From the NCBI GenBank assembly GCA_036488875.1, contig DASXGW010000001.1, positions 1-64,000 on the forward strand: 64,000 nt of DNA. Direction: 5' to 3'. The translations under genes were made by a program, and so were the position numbers. This DNA is from Candidatus Baltobacteraceae bacterium (GTDB taxonomy: Bacteria > Vulcanimicrobiota > Vulcanimicrobiia > Vulcanimicrobiales > Vulcanimicrobiaceae). Shown here piece after piece: positions 7,758 through 15,484 of this stretch. The notes beneath the pieces are model-generated. The model saw only the letters and a program-made list of their open reading frames with translations. It was not told the DNA's origin and searched no databases. Numbering within the stretch: position 1 is the stretch's first letter; every line of letters begins with the position of its first letter.

Positions 7758-9578
7758 ATGACACCTCAGCACTGGCGTCGCCTTTTACTCGCTGTTTGCG
7801 CGTTCGGCGTAGTTCAGCTAAGCTACATGGTTTTCACGGACCTTGCGAGCGTTGCCGCGGTCCCTGGTCTCATCGCCGCCGGTATGCCCGGCCAGAGCGC
7901 AGGCGAAGAAAGCACCGCAACACCCTTGGTCCACCGATTGACGTTCGAACCCTCGAACCCCCTAGCCCAGGTTGGCCTCCGGAGCGGGGACCTTATCAAC
8001 CTTCGAGAGCTTTCGCTGCCCGAGCGTTATCGATTTTTCACGCGCTGGTGGTGGCTGGGCGAGCGCGCCGATCTTCCCGTCGCTCGTGGCAACAGCGTAC
8101 GGATGATCGCGCTTCGACCAGTACGCTACGAATTTCCGCTCGAGTGGTGGCTGGCGACGATCGGTCAGTACTGGGTATTGATCTTCGCCGGGATTGTCTC
8201 GTGGCGACGGTCCGACCTTGCGTCGGTGCGCGTCCTTGCGCTGTGCTTACTGTGTTGGGAAATTGGCCTGATGTTTCAGAGCCAGAATTCGATAACACCT
8301 TTTCCACTGCTCGATGCGGTATTCAACTCTGTCTTCGGCTTTTTCTACTATGGCGGGATCGCGTTGCTCGCAACGTACACGACGCTCTTTTCCGGCGCTG
8401 GGCTCTTGTGGCGACGCTTAGTCGTTTGGCTGAGCTATGCCGCGGCCGCCGCCGCATCGATACAATCCCTGTTGCTCGTTGTGGGTGCGTGGACTGCGCT
8501 TTGGGATGTGCTTGGCGGGTGGCTTTCGGCGACGGCTGTTGCGGATGCCATCCAGGCGTTACCTGGCCTCCTTTCTATGGCCAGCGTCGTTCTCACGATC
8601 GCAACGTGCTCGCCTGCCGAACGCGCGCGCGTCACTTGGGCATCGCTGCCAATGGCAATCTTCTTTGGAACGGAGGGCGTGACGAACGGAGCGCTTTCGC
8701 CAACCGTGCCGTACGTTATCTCGCATGGCGCGGAGCTCGTCGTCAACTACATGATTTTCCTCGCGCCCTTGGGGTTGGTTTATACCGTTCTCAATCGCCG
8801 GCTTCTCGACGTAGGATTTGCCGTAAACCGGGCGATGGTCTATTCGGTCGTGTCGTTGGTCGTGGTGGGCATCTTCATTATTTTCGAATGGGCTCTCAGT
8901 GAGTGGCTGGGTGGCGCAAGTCACGCCGCAAACCTAGCCATTAGCGGCGGGTTTGCGCTGCTGCTGGGTCTATCGATTCGAGCTATCCATCTGCGTGTCG
9001 ACCGGACGCTCGATTCACTGTTCTTCCGAAAGCGGCATGAAGACGAAAAGGCCATACGGGAATTCGCGCGGGAAGCAGGATACATTACGGACCCACGAGT
9101 TGTTATCGAACGCGCGGCCGATGTTTTACGAGATCACGCCGATCCCGTTACGGTTGAGTTTGCCTTAAATAATGGCTCCGACCACTACGGCGCAGTCAGT
9201 GAGAATGATCCGGCAATCATCGCATTACGGGCGCGCCACCATATCGTGGATTTGCATGATGTGAGGACGGAACTGCAAGGCGAGTTCGCATTTCCGATGG
9301 TCGCGCGCGGCCGCCTAGTTGGTGCACTCGTACTTGGAGCAAAACGCTCGGGCGAGCCGTACGCTCCAGACGAATCCGACGCAATCCTGCAACTGGCGCA
9401 CGGCGTCGGAACAACCCTAGACGTTCTTACTTCAAAAGACGGAACGGGTGCCGGCGAACTCCTCAGATCGCTGCAGGAGCTGACCAGTGCCGTGCACGCC
9501 GGTTTTCGAATGATTGCCGACCGTCTGCCGATCCAGGATTATCCGCAATTCGGCACGGACGCCTCGGAGCGCTCGTAA
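7758..9578 (+). CDS. PDZ-like / multi-TM / GAF membrane protein, paralog 3
   Basis: ATG 7758 starts MTPQHWRRLLLAVCAFG, which leads straight into the first TM helix. The 606-residue protein then shows a PDZ-like part (NPLAQVGLRSGDLINLR), a series of TM helices, the family linker RLLDVGFAVNR, a final TM pair (IFIIFEWALSEWLGG) and a GAF-like domain with FPMVARGRLVGALVLG. The C-terminus ends in a short helical tail, as in paralog 2. The three paralogs are clearly diverged and so form an old family, not a recent duplication. The phosphoesterase gene starts one base after its stop and may be co-expressed. Confidence 0.7.
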   Translation: MTPQHWRRLLLAVCAFGVVQLSYMVFTDLASVAAVPGLIAAGMPGQSAGEESTATPLVHRLTFEPSNPLAQVGLRSGDLINLRELSLPERYRFFTRWWWLGERADLPVARGNSVRMIALRPVRYEFPLEWWLATIGQYWVLIFAGIVSWRRSDLASVRVLALCLLCWEIGLMFQSQNSITPFPLLDAVFNSVFGFFYYGGIALLATYTTLFSGAGLLWRRLVVWLSYAAAAAASIQSLLLVVGAWTALWDVLGGWLSATAVADAIQALPGLLSMASVVLTIATCSPAERARVTWASLPMAIFFGTEGVTNGALSPTVPYVISHGAELVVNYMIFLAPLGLVYTVLNRRLLDVGFAVNRAMVYSVVSLVVVGIFIIFEWALSEWLGGASHAANLAISGGFALLLGLSIRAIHLRVDRTLDSLFFRKRHEDEKAIREFAREAGYITDPRVVIERAADVLRDHADPVTVEFALNNGSDHYGAVSENDPAIIALRARHHIVDLHDVRTELQGEFAFPMVARGRLVGALVLGAKRSGEPYAPDESDAILQLAHGVGTTLDVLTSKDGTGAGELLRSLQELTSAVHAGFRMIADRLPIQDYPQFGTDASERS

Positions 9579-9579
9579 G

Positions 9580-10920
9580 GTGTTCCGCCTCTTTGTGCTG
9601 CTGTCGATCGGAGCCTTGGCCGGATGTGCCGGCGTGCCAAACGGTGCATCGTCCCCGGCCGTTCCCGCCGTCCTGACCGAACCGGCGGCGCTCGCGCCTG
9701 GAAACTACATCAAGCACGTTGTCGTCGTCATTCAAGAAAACCGCAGCTTCGACAACCTCTTCGACGGATTTCCGGGTGCCGATACGTCGCCTTACGGCTA
9801 CCTCCACAACGGAACGAAGGTGAGGTTGCAGCAGATTCGGTTTGTAGTCCGCGACATGGACCACTATTTCTCGACCGGCGTCATGGACTGGGATCACGCA
9901 AAGATGGATAGGTTCGATCTCAACCCGGCGGCCGCGGGTGGGACTATCGGAAGATTTGCGTATTCCTATTTGAAACGCAGTGCCGTCGCGCCCTATTGGA
10001 CGATTGCGCGCCGTTACGTATTAGCCGATCACATGTTCCCCACCATGTTCGGACCAAGCTTCACCGCGCACCTCACGTTAATCGCCGGTACCGCCGACCT
10101 CAATCCGCGTTTGTCGGCGGCAGATCTTCCGACGGGCTCGCCATGGGGCTGCGATTCGCCGTCCGGGACGGTAACGGAAACGGTGAATATCGATCGTCTC
10201 ATCCGCGACGGCCCGGCGCCCTGCTTCACGCAGTTTCGCACGATGGCCGATACGCTCGACGCAGCCGGCGTTTCCTGGAAATACTACGCGCCCTCAATCT
10301 CAGGAAACAACGGGGGGCGGTTGTGGTCGTCCTTCGATGCAATCTCGAGCGTCCGCAACGGCCCGGATTGGGGAGCGCACGTCGTCAGTCCGCCGCAACG
10401 GATCTTGGCCGACGCCAAAAGCGGCGCTTTAGCGAACGTCTCGTGGGTCGTACCAGATGCGCTATGGTCGGATCACCCGTACATCGGAAAGCCGTACGGG
10501 CCGTCCTGGGTCGCGTCCATCGTCAACGCGATCGGAGAATCTCCGGCCTGGAAGTCGACAGCGATCGTGATCGTTTGGGACGATTGGGGGGGATTCTACG
10601 ATAACGTCCCGCCGCCGCAGCTCGATTTCCGCGGGTTGGGCATTCGAGTCGGTTGTCTGATCGTATCGCCATACGTCTCACCCCACGTCGACCACACGGT
10701 CTACGAGTTCGGCAGCATTTTGGAGTTCATCGAGCAGACGTTCAAGTTGCCGGCGCTGGGCTCGTTAACTGCCGGATATACCGACCGCAGATCGGCGAGC
10801 ATCGTTCAAAGCTTCGACTTCAGCCGCCGCCCTGCGGAGTTCACGGCGATTCCGGCACCCTACCCAGCCTCGTTTTTCTTACAACATGCTCCTTCGTTGC
10901 GGCCTCCCGACGACCAATGA
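9580..10920 (+). CDS. Phospholipase-C-like phosphoesterase lipoprotein
   Basis: The 446-residue protein belongs to the alkaline-phosphatase-superfamily phosphoesterases (phospholipase C / acid phosphatase AcpA type). The family signature HVVVVIQENRSFDNLF lies near residues 46-61, with later metal-site motifs VWDDWGGFYDNV and LIVSPYVSP. The chosen start is GTG 9580, which has GGAG ten bases upstream, gives a short signal sequence with lipobox LAGC, and follows the preceding stop by one base. It should hydrolyse phosphomonoesters or phospholipid head groups outside the inner membrane. A homolog of the same length sits at 17932-19272. Confidence 0.85.
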   Translation: MFRLFVLLSIGALAGCAGVPNGASSPAVPAVLTEPAALAPGNYIKHVVVVIQENRSFDNLFDGFPGADTSPYGYLHNGTKVRLQQIRFVVRDMDHYFSTGVMDWDHAKMDRFDLNPAAAGGTIGRFAYSYLKRSAVAPYWTIARRYVLADHMFPTMFGPSFTAHLTLIAGTADLNPRLSAADLPTGSPWGCDSPSGTVTETVNIDRLIRDGPAPCFTQFRTMADTLDAAGVSWKYYAPSISGNNGGRLWSSFDAISSVRNGPDWGAHVVSPPQRILADAKSGALANVSWVVPDALWSDHPYIGKPYGPSWVASIVNAIGESPAWKSTAIVIVWDDWGGFYDNVPPPQLDFRGLGIRVGCLIVSPYVSPHVDHTVYEFGSILEFIEQTFKLPALGSLTAGYTDRRSASIVQSFDFSRRPAEFTAIPAPYPASFFLQHAPSLRPPDDQ

Positions 10921-10953
10921 CGACCGAGAGCATCGTAGAGCCCCGAACGCTTC

Positions 10954-11619
10954 CTAGGAAATCGTTAACGTAAATGAGACGACTGCATGGTTGTTGCGAT
11001 CTGCGGTCCAAAACCGCTCGCCGTCGTACGCTACGCTACGCGGATTAAACGGAAACGATTGCAGCGTTTCGATCGATGACGCGGCGGCATCGATGCCGAG
11101 CCGCTGGAGCTGACCGTCGACCCAATCTTCGTTAACGGTCGCCAAATAGAACGCGCCGTCAACAATCGCCATACCGACGGGGCGCCTTTCGAGGCCCACT
11201 TCGCGCACGGGCGCTCCGTCTTCGTTGAGCTCGATCAGCTTCTTATCCCACGCTTGTGAGAGATACAATGTCCCGTTTGCATACGCTAGGAACGATCCGG
11301 AGAAATCTGGGCATGGGAAGCACGCGGCGAATCCCGCATCGGGCGTAAACGAATAAACGTACCGCCGGTCCTTCTCCAGATCGGGCTCCTCAATCGCTGG
11401 AGCGAGTATCAGCCGAAAGTCCGCCCCAGTGTAGGTCACACCTAAGGATTCGCACGGCGGAACGAATTCGTGTCGAATGTCCCACGTCTTGGGATCGAGC
11501 GCATACAAACGACCGTTCGCGGCGCTCGTCACCCACATCGACTCGCCATCCCAAGCCAGACCCTGCGGACCTTGCACCGGCGACGGGTAGCGGACGAGGT
11601 CGCTCATACCGTTCTGCAT
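10954..11619 (-). CDS. Cytoplasmic beta-propeller-like protein
   Basis: The 221-residue product has no signal peptide. It shows blade-like repeats such as GPQGLAWDGESMWVTSAANGR, FLAYANGTLYLSQA, RPVGMAIVDGAFYLAT and NPRSVAYDGERFWTADRN, typical of Vgb/SMP-30-like propellers. Length would allow about five blades. A cluster of cysteines (ACFPCPDF) lies in the middle. The start could also be the ATG four codons later (MSDLVRY); neither has a clear ribosome binding site. Function unknown. It converges on the phosphoesterase gene. Confidence 0.6.
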   Translation of the reverse strand: MQNGMSDLVRYPSPVQGPQGLAWDGESMWVTSAANGRLYALDPKTWDIRHEFVPPCESLGVTYTGADFRLILAPAIEEPDLEKDRRYVYSFTPDAGFAACFPCPDFSGSFLAYANGTLYLSQAWDKKLIELNEDGAPVREVGLERRPVGMAIVDGAFYLATVNEDWVDGQLQRLGIDAAASSIETLQSFPFNPRSVAYDGERFWTADRNNHAVVSFTLTIS

Positions 11620-11757
11620 CCGAGCATCTTACGTGTATTCGTCGCGAGTGGCGGAAACTCCCGACACGTCGTTTTAGTCCCGGCAGCCTCGTTAATGAAG
11701 CGCCGGTGCCAAGGTCGTAAATCTCTTGCGGCGTAAGGAACGCGTCTGAAAGACAGC

Positions 11758-12030
11758 ATGAACAGCGCACTATCAGCTCTACTCGAAGTGGCCTTCGCTA
11801 TTTGCTCTGCGATGACCGGCGCATTTATGTTTTTTCGTACGGATGATTTCTTCCGGTTTGAGGATCGCTGGGGATTGCTGACTGTCGACGCAAACTCGGA
11901 GTTCTGGCGAACTAATACACGAATCGTGGGTGGTTTCTTCATCGCGTTCAGCCTGCTGTTGTTCTTGCTGTTCCTCGTAGAGAGCGTTGTCCGGCTAATC
12001 CCCGTCCGGTCCGTAGGGCCAACGCCTTGA
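11758..12030 (+). CDS. Small two-TM membrane protein
   Basis: A 90-residue frame with two hydrophobic segments (about 6-26 and 57-80), separated by a charged loop with FFRTDDFFRFEDRW. It looks like a small integral membrane protein of unknown family. A purine stretch (AAGGAA) lies rather far upstream, so the start is only moderately supported. It converges on the GloVer gene downstream. Confidence 0.45.
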   Translation: MNSALSALLEVAFAICSAMTGAFMFFRTDDFFRFEDRWGLLTVDANSEFWRTNTRIVGGFFIAFSLLLFLLFLVESVVRLIPVRSVGPTP

Positions 12031-12033
12031 AGT

Positions 12034-12122
12034 CTAGGGGGCTAATGCAAAGACGAGACCGCAGCCGTTGGTGCATCCGCTGCCTTGGACCGTGTAAAAG
12101 GTTGTGCCGTACAGCGTGCCGC
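12034..12122 (-). pseudogene. Out-of-frame C-terminal GloVer repeat of the next gene
   Basis: Read one frame over from the GloVer protein at 12123-13307, this stretch continues the missing repeat. From about 12134 it encodes LVAMSGTLYGTTFYT, then a Cys-containing turn and GLVFALAP before a TAG at 12034-12036. That is the normal ending of this family; the sister protein at 14311-15477 ends GTVYSIAP. A one-base deletion (or sequencing error) near 12135-12139 puts it out of frame. Confidence 0.75.
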
Positions 12123-13307
12123 TCATCGCGACCAGGGTGTTTTAGGGTACACGCCATTTGATTTGAGCGTAAAACGATGGAGCACCTCGAACGCGCCGCC
12201 CGTTTTTACGCTGTAGGCAACTCCATAACCGGATCCCATGTCCGTCGTACCGTATAGGGTGCCTTCCACGTCGACCAAGGCCACCGTGGGAAAACATCCG
12301 CTGCCGGCGTGAAAACTGTGCAACACTTTCTCTACGCCGGTCGTGGTCATGCTAAAAACGGTGCCGCAGCCGGTCCATCCCCTTTTCGCGGACCAGCCAT
12401 CTCCCCCGGAGGAAGTCGTGCCGAACAGCGTGCCATTGAGGTTGGTTAAGCTCGCCAGCGGGCCATATCCATCGGGGCCGTTGAAGCTGTGCAGCACCTT
12501 CTCCGCGCCGGCTGTACTTATGCTGTAAACGGTCCCGCATGAATCACCGCTGCTATAACAAGTGAAGGCACCCCCCGAGCGGGTTGTACCGTACAGCACG
12601 CCTTTGACGTAGATTAAACCCGCTTCCGGGTCGAAGCCGTCCGAGCCACCGGTAAATGTATGCAGCACTTTCTCCGCGCCGGTCGTGCTTATGCTGTAAA
12701 CCGTTCCTTTGTCGGACGAACCTCCTCCCGAAGTCGTGCCGTACAGCGTGCCGTTCACGTTGACCAGGCCCGCCGTTGGCGTTGCTCCGTCGGCGCCGCC
12801 AGTGAAACTGTAAAGCACCTTTTCCTTATCGCTCAAACGGATGCTGTAGACGGTTCCTTTATTGGAGGAACCGCCGCCCTGAGTCGTACCGTAGAACGTG
12901 CCGTTCACGTTAATCAGGCCGCCCGATGGGGCCACCCCGTCGGGACTCCCGCGGAAGCTATGCAAAACGTTCGTCGTGCCGGCTGCGGTTATGCTGTAAA
13001 CGGTCCCGCAGCCGCCGCTGCATCCCAAACCACCGGCCCACGTCGTGCCGTAAAGTACATCATTCACGTTGACTAGGTTGCCGTCAGGGTATGCACCGTC
13101 GGAGTGTGTGAAGCGATGCAGCACCTTGAAGGACGGCGCAGGTAGCGTGGCGTTTGCGATAGCCCGAGCTGCCGCGGCCGCGGGTGCTTGCGGTAGCTCT
13201 CCCGATACGTTGGTTGTTGCCCGCGTTTCGCCGCACCCCGCAAGCAATGCAGTTGCTGCACAAAAGGCGATCGCGCAACGGTCGGTCGCTGAAGTTTTCA
13301 TTGGCAT
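12123..13307 (-). CDS. GloVer tandem-repeat lipoprotein, C-terminus frameshifted
   Basis: The product is a lipoprotein (lipobox LLAGC) with about seven tandem repeats of roughly 45 residues of the pattern 'KVLHSFTGGSDG..P.AGLINVNGTLYGTT..GG...GTVYSI'. This is the choice-of-anchor GloVer repeat, presumably a beta-propeller exposed on the cell surface. The start ATG at 13307 has AGGA six bases upstream. The protein stops early at 12123 after VYPKTPWSR, but the last repeat continues in another frame to 12034, so a single-base loss truncates it by about 30 residues. It lies 14 bases after the gene at 13322-14173 and probably shares its transcript. Confidence 0.8.
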   Translation of the reverse strand: MPMKTSATDRCAIAFCAATALLAGCGETRATTNVSGELPQAPAAAAARAIANATLPAPSFKVLHRFTHSDGAYPDGNLVNVNDVLYGTTWAGGLGCSGGCGTVYSITAAGTTNVLHSFRGSPDGVAPSGGLINVNGTFYGTTQGGGSSNKGTVYSIRLSDKEKVLYSFTGGADGATPTAGLVNVNGTLYGTTSGGGSSDKGTVYSISTTGAEKVLHTFTGGSDGFDPEAGLIYVKGVLYGTTRSGGAFTCYSSGDSCGTVYSISTAGAEKVLHSFNGPDGYGPLASLTNLNGTLFGTTSSGGDGWSAKRGWTGCGTVFSMTTTGVEKVLHSFHAGSGCFPTVALVDVEGTLYGTTDMGSGYGVAYSVKTGGAFEVLHRFTLKSNGVYPKTPWSR

Positions 13308-13321
13308 TGATTCCTATTACC

Positions 13322-14173
13322 TTAGGGCTCGACCAGCGTCGTGTCGGTCATTGCGGGCGTTATTAGCGGCCGGTCGAAAATCGACGTTTCATCCGCCCGA
13401 ATGTTCTCGAAGGCGATCGTCGCTTCGCGAACGACCCGACGATGTGGAAGGTAAAGCGTGGCGGCCGCTGCTTCTCGCACGACTAACGGCACGGAATCAA
13501 CCACCGCGAAGTCGATCGACCAGGGCACGTCGACAAGCGGTGCCGTCGTAAAGTTTCCCGCAATAAAAGCTTGCCGAGGCAGATAGTCGCTCATTCCCAC
13601 CCATAGCTCGCGCAGACGATTGTCGTGGGGCTTGCGAAGCGGGACCAATCGCAAATGGTAGCAAGGCGTTTGGTCTACGACCGGCGTGTCGACCAGGATG
13701 ACGCTGTAGTCCTTTGTCGCCGTCGAAACCACGGCAATCGTACGCAGGCCGGACGCATCGGCCGTCGGGGGCGCCGTGAGCGTCGTTTGCGGATACTTTA
13801 GGCCGAACATGTACGTCGGCGCAATGAGTGGGACGCCGATTAAATCGGCCGATGGCGGTGGTGGACCGAGCGGAATGACGATGGCCGCGCCATAAAAGCC
13901 GGCCGAAATGCTGACGTTTATTCCGTGAGGCACCCGGGGCGATGCGGCTTCTTCTAGGCTAATGGGCGCAACCCTAATCGTTCCATCCACGAGCGTGCTG
14001 GCGCGATAATGGTTCGTCACCGGTGTTTTCCCGGCCAAGCCGCTGATCGCAATTGTATAGTCCATACGGCCCGGATACTGCACGGCGCTTACTGCGGAAC
14101 GTGCGCGCATGAAGATTCCGTAGGCGTCCTGCGCGGAGGACGCCGTAACGGGCGCAGCTTGTGCGAAAAGCAT
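13322..14173 (-). CDS. Exported protein of unknown function, short signal
   Basis: A 283-residue protein whose start (MLFAQAAPVTASSAQDA) looks like only the end of a signal peptide. A TAG stop sits directly before the ATG, so no longer frame exists; the export signal is either shortened or damaged. The body, with DAYGIFMRARSAVSAVQYPGRMDYTI and a C-terminal beta-rich part, recalls outer-membrane lipoprotein-sorting (LolA-like) folds, but I cannot assign it. It is followed after 14 bases by the GloVer lipoprotein, suggesting a two-gene transcript. Confidence 0.55.
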   Translation of the reverse strand: MLFAQAAPVTASSAQDAYGIFMRARSAVSAVQYPGRMDYTIAISGLAGKTPVTNHYRASTLVDGTIRVAPISLEEAASPRVPHGINVSISAGFYGAAIVIPLGPPPPSADLIGVPLIAPTYMFGLKYPQTTLTAPPTADASGLRTIAVVSTATKDYSVILVDTPVVDQTPCYHLRLVPLRKPHDNRLRELWVGMSDYLPRQAFIAGNFTTAPLVDVPWSIDFAVVDSVPLVVREAAAATLYLPHRRVVREATIAFENIRADETSIFDRPLITPAMTDTTLVEP

Positions 14174-14242
14174 CTAAGGCGGTTATTCGTCACCGCCGGC
14201 GACGAGCCATCGCCAAATCTGGCGCTCGGTTGCTGCGGGGTG

Positions 14243-14279
14243 AGCGGGCGCCCGCTTGAGCTTGAGCGGGGTGTATAAT
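14243..14279 (+). promoter_or_regulatory. Promoter with palindrome over the -35 position
   Basis: A consensus -10 TATAAT lies at 14274-14279, 31 bases before the GloVer start. The place of the -35 box (about 14251-14256) lacks a TTGACA-like sequence. It is instead covered by a perfect 14-base palindrome, AGCGGGCGCCCGCT, at 14243-14256. A regulator binding the palindrome, as activator or repressor, would fit; a hairpin is the alternative. Confidence 0.45.
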
Positions 14280-14310
14280 CGAGTGGCTACCTGTCGTGCG
14301 GAGGTGCGCT

Positions 14311-15477
14311 ATGCGTACGTTGGCGGTTTCCATTTTCGCGCTGCTGCTCGTGAGTTGTTCTCGCGCGTTCACTTCGTCACCATTACCGGCGCCGGCGTTT
14401 CGAAACGCGACGATGCCGTTTGCGACCGAAGGAACGATATTCTCGTTTAGCGGCCCGCAGGGGGAACATCCGGAAGCCGATTTGATCGCGGTAAAAGGCG
14501 TGCTTTACGGCACGACGTATGGCGGTACGAACGGCACCGGCACGGTCTTTAGAATCACGCCGACGGGTGCCCTCAAGGTTCTCCATCAGTTTGGAAAGGG
14601 CACCGACGGCTCGCAGCCGGGTACCGGTCCGCTCATTTTCGTCAAAGGCGATTTCTACGGCGTTACGACGTACGGCGGTAACGGCGATGGAGCGGTCTAT
14701 AAAATCTCGCCGAACGGAAAAGAACGCGTCGTCTACCGCTTTGGCAATCCGCCCGACGGCGACGCCCCCTACGGGAACCTAACGTTCGTCGACGGCAATC
14801 TGTACGGCACGACGACCGAAGGCGGCCAAAACGATTACGGCACCGTTTTTCGGGTCTCGCTTTCCGGCAAAGAAAAGGTGCTGTATTCGTTCAAAGGCGG
14901 AAATGACGGCCAAGCGCCGTTCGGCGGCTTAACGGCCGTTGGCCACACGCTGTATGGGACGACGAGATCGGGCGGTGGCGGTTCCAGCCTTGGCACCGTT
15001 TTTAAAATCTCGCTTACCGGACACGAAAAAGTGATTCACCGATTCGGCGGGACGGTGCACGGCGACGGGGCCGCGCCTTGGTCAGGGCTGACGTTGGTCA
15101 AGGGGCAGCTTTACGGCACCACTGAGGCGCAGGGTGCTTCGGGACGCTGGGGCGCCGTGTATACAATCACCACGTCGGGCAAAGAACGTGTGCTGCATTC
15201 GTTCACCGATAATCCCGACGGGGGAACCCCGCTCTACGCGAATCTTATCAACGTGCACGGTACGTTATACGGCACTACGCAAGTCGGGGGTACTGGTCCG
15301 GGGACGGTGTTCAAAATTACAACGAGCGGCAGCGAAAGCGTCGTCTACAGCTTTCCAGGCGGTAGCGGCGGCGAGTTCCCCTACGGAGGCGTGGCGTTCT
15401 TGCGCGGACGGCTCTACGGCACGACCTATCAAGGCGGCAACTCGGATTACGGGACCGTTTACTCGATCGCGCCTTAG
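14311..15477 (+). CDS. GloVer tandem-repeat lipoprotein (intact)
   Basis: ATG 14311 has a perfect GGAGG six bases upstream. The 388-residue product has a signal with lipobox LLVSC and about eight GloVer repeats containing 'LYGTTYGG', 'GTVFKI' and 'KVLHSF'-type blocks, each about 45 residues. It ends in a complete repeat (GTVYSIAP). Such proteins are probably surface-anchored propellers; the ligand is unknown. It is the intact counterpart of the frameshifted gene at 12123-13307 and is divergent from it. Confidence 0.85.
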   Translation: MRTLAVSIFALLLVSCSRAFTSSPLPAPAFRNATMPFATEGTIFSFSGPQGEHPEADLIAVKGVLYGTTYGGTNGTGTVFRITPTGALKVLHQFGKGTDGSQPGTGPLIFVKGDFYGVTTYGGNGDGAVYKISPNGKERVVYRFGNPPDGDAPYGNLTFVDGNLYGTTTEGGQNDYGTVFRVSLSGKEKVLYSFKGGNDGQAPFGGLTAVGHTLYGTTRSGGGGSSLGTVFKISLTGHEKVIHRFGGTVHGDGAAPWSGLTLVKGQLYGTTEAQGASGRWGAVYTITTSGKERVLHSFTDNPDGGTPLYANLINVHGTLYGTTQVGGTGPGTVFKITTSGSESVVYSFPGGSGGEFPYGGVAFLRGRLYGTTYQGGNSDYGTVYSIAP

Positions 15478-15484
15478 CGCCGGC

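Noticed and set aside
11620-11757. A minus-strand stretch reading FLTPQEIYDL, like the start of an excisionase or DUF4224 protein
   Set aside because: The similarity lasts only about ten residues, no start site is visible, and the rest does not fit the family.
12123-15477. A repeat array of roughly 130-140 bases in the GloVer genes
   Set aside because: These are coding tandem repeats of the GloVer unit and do not form a separate DNA element.
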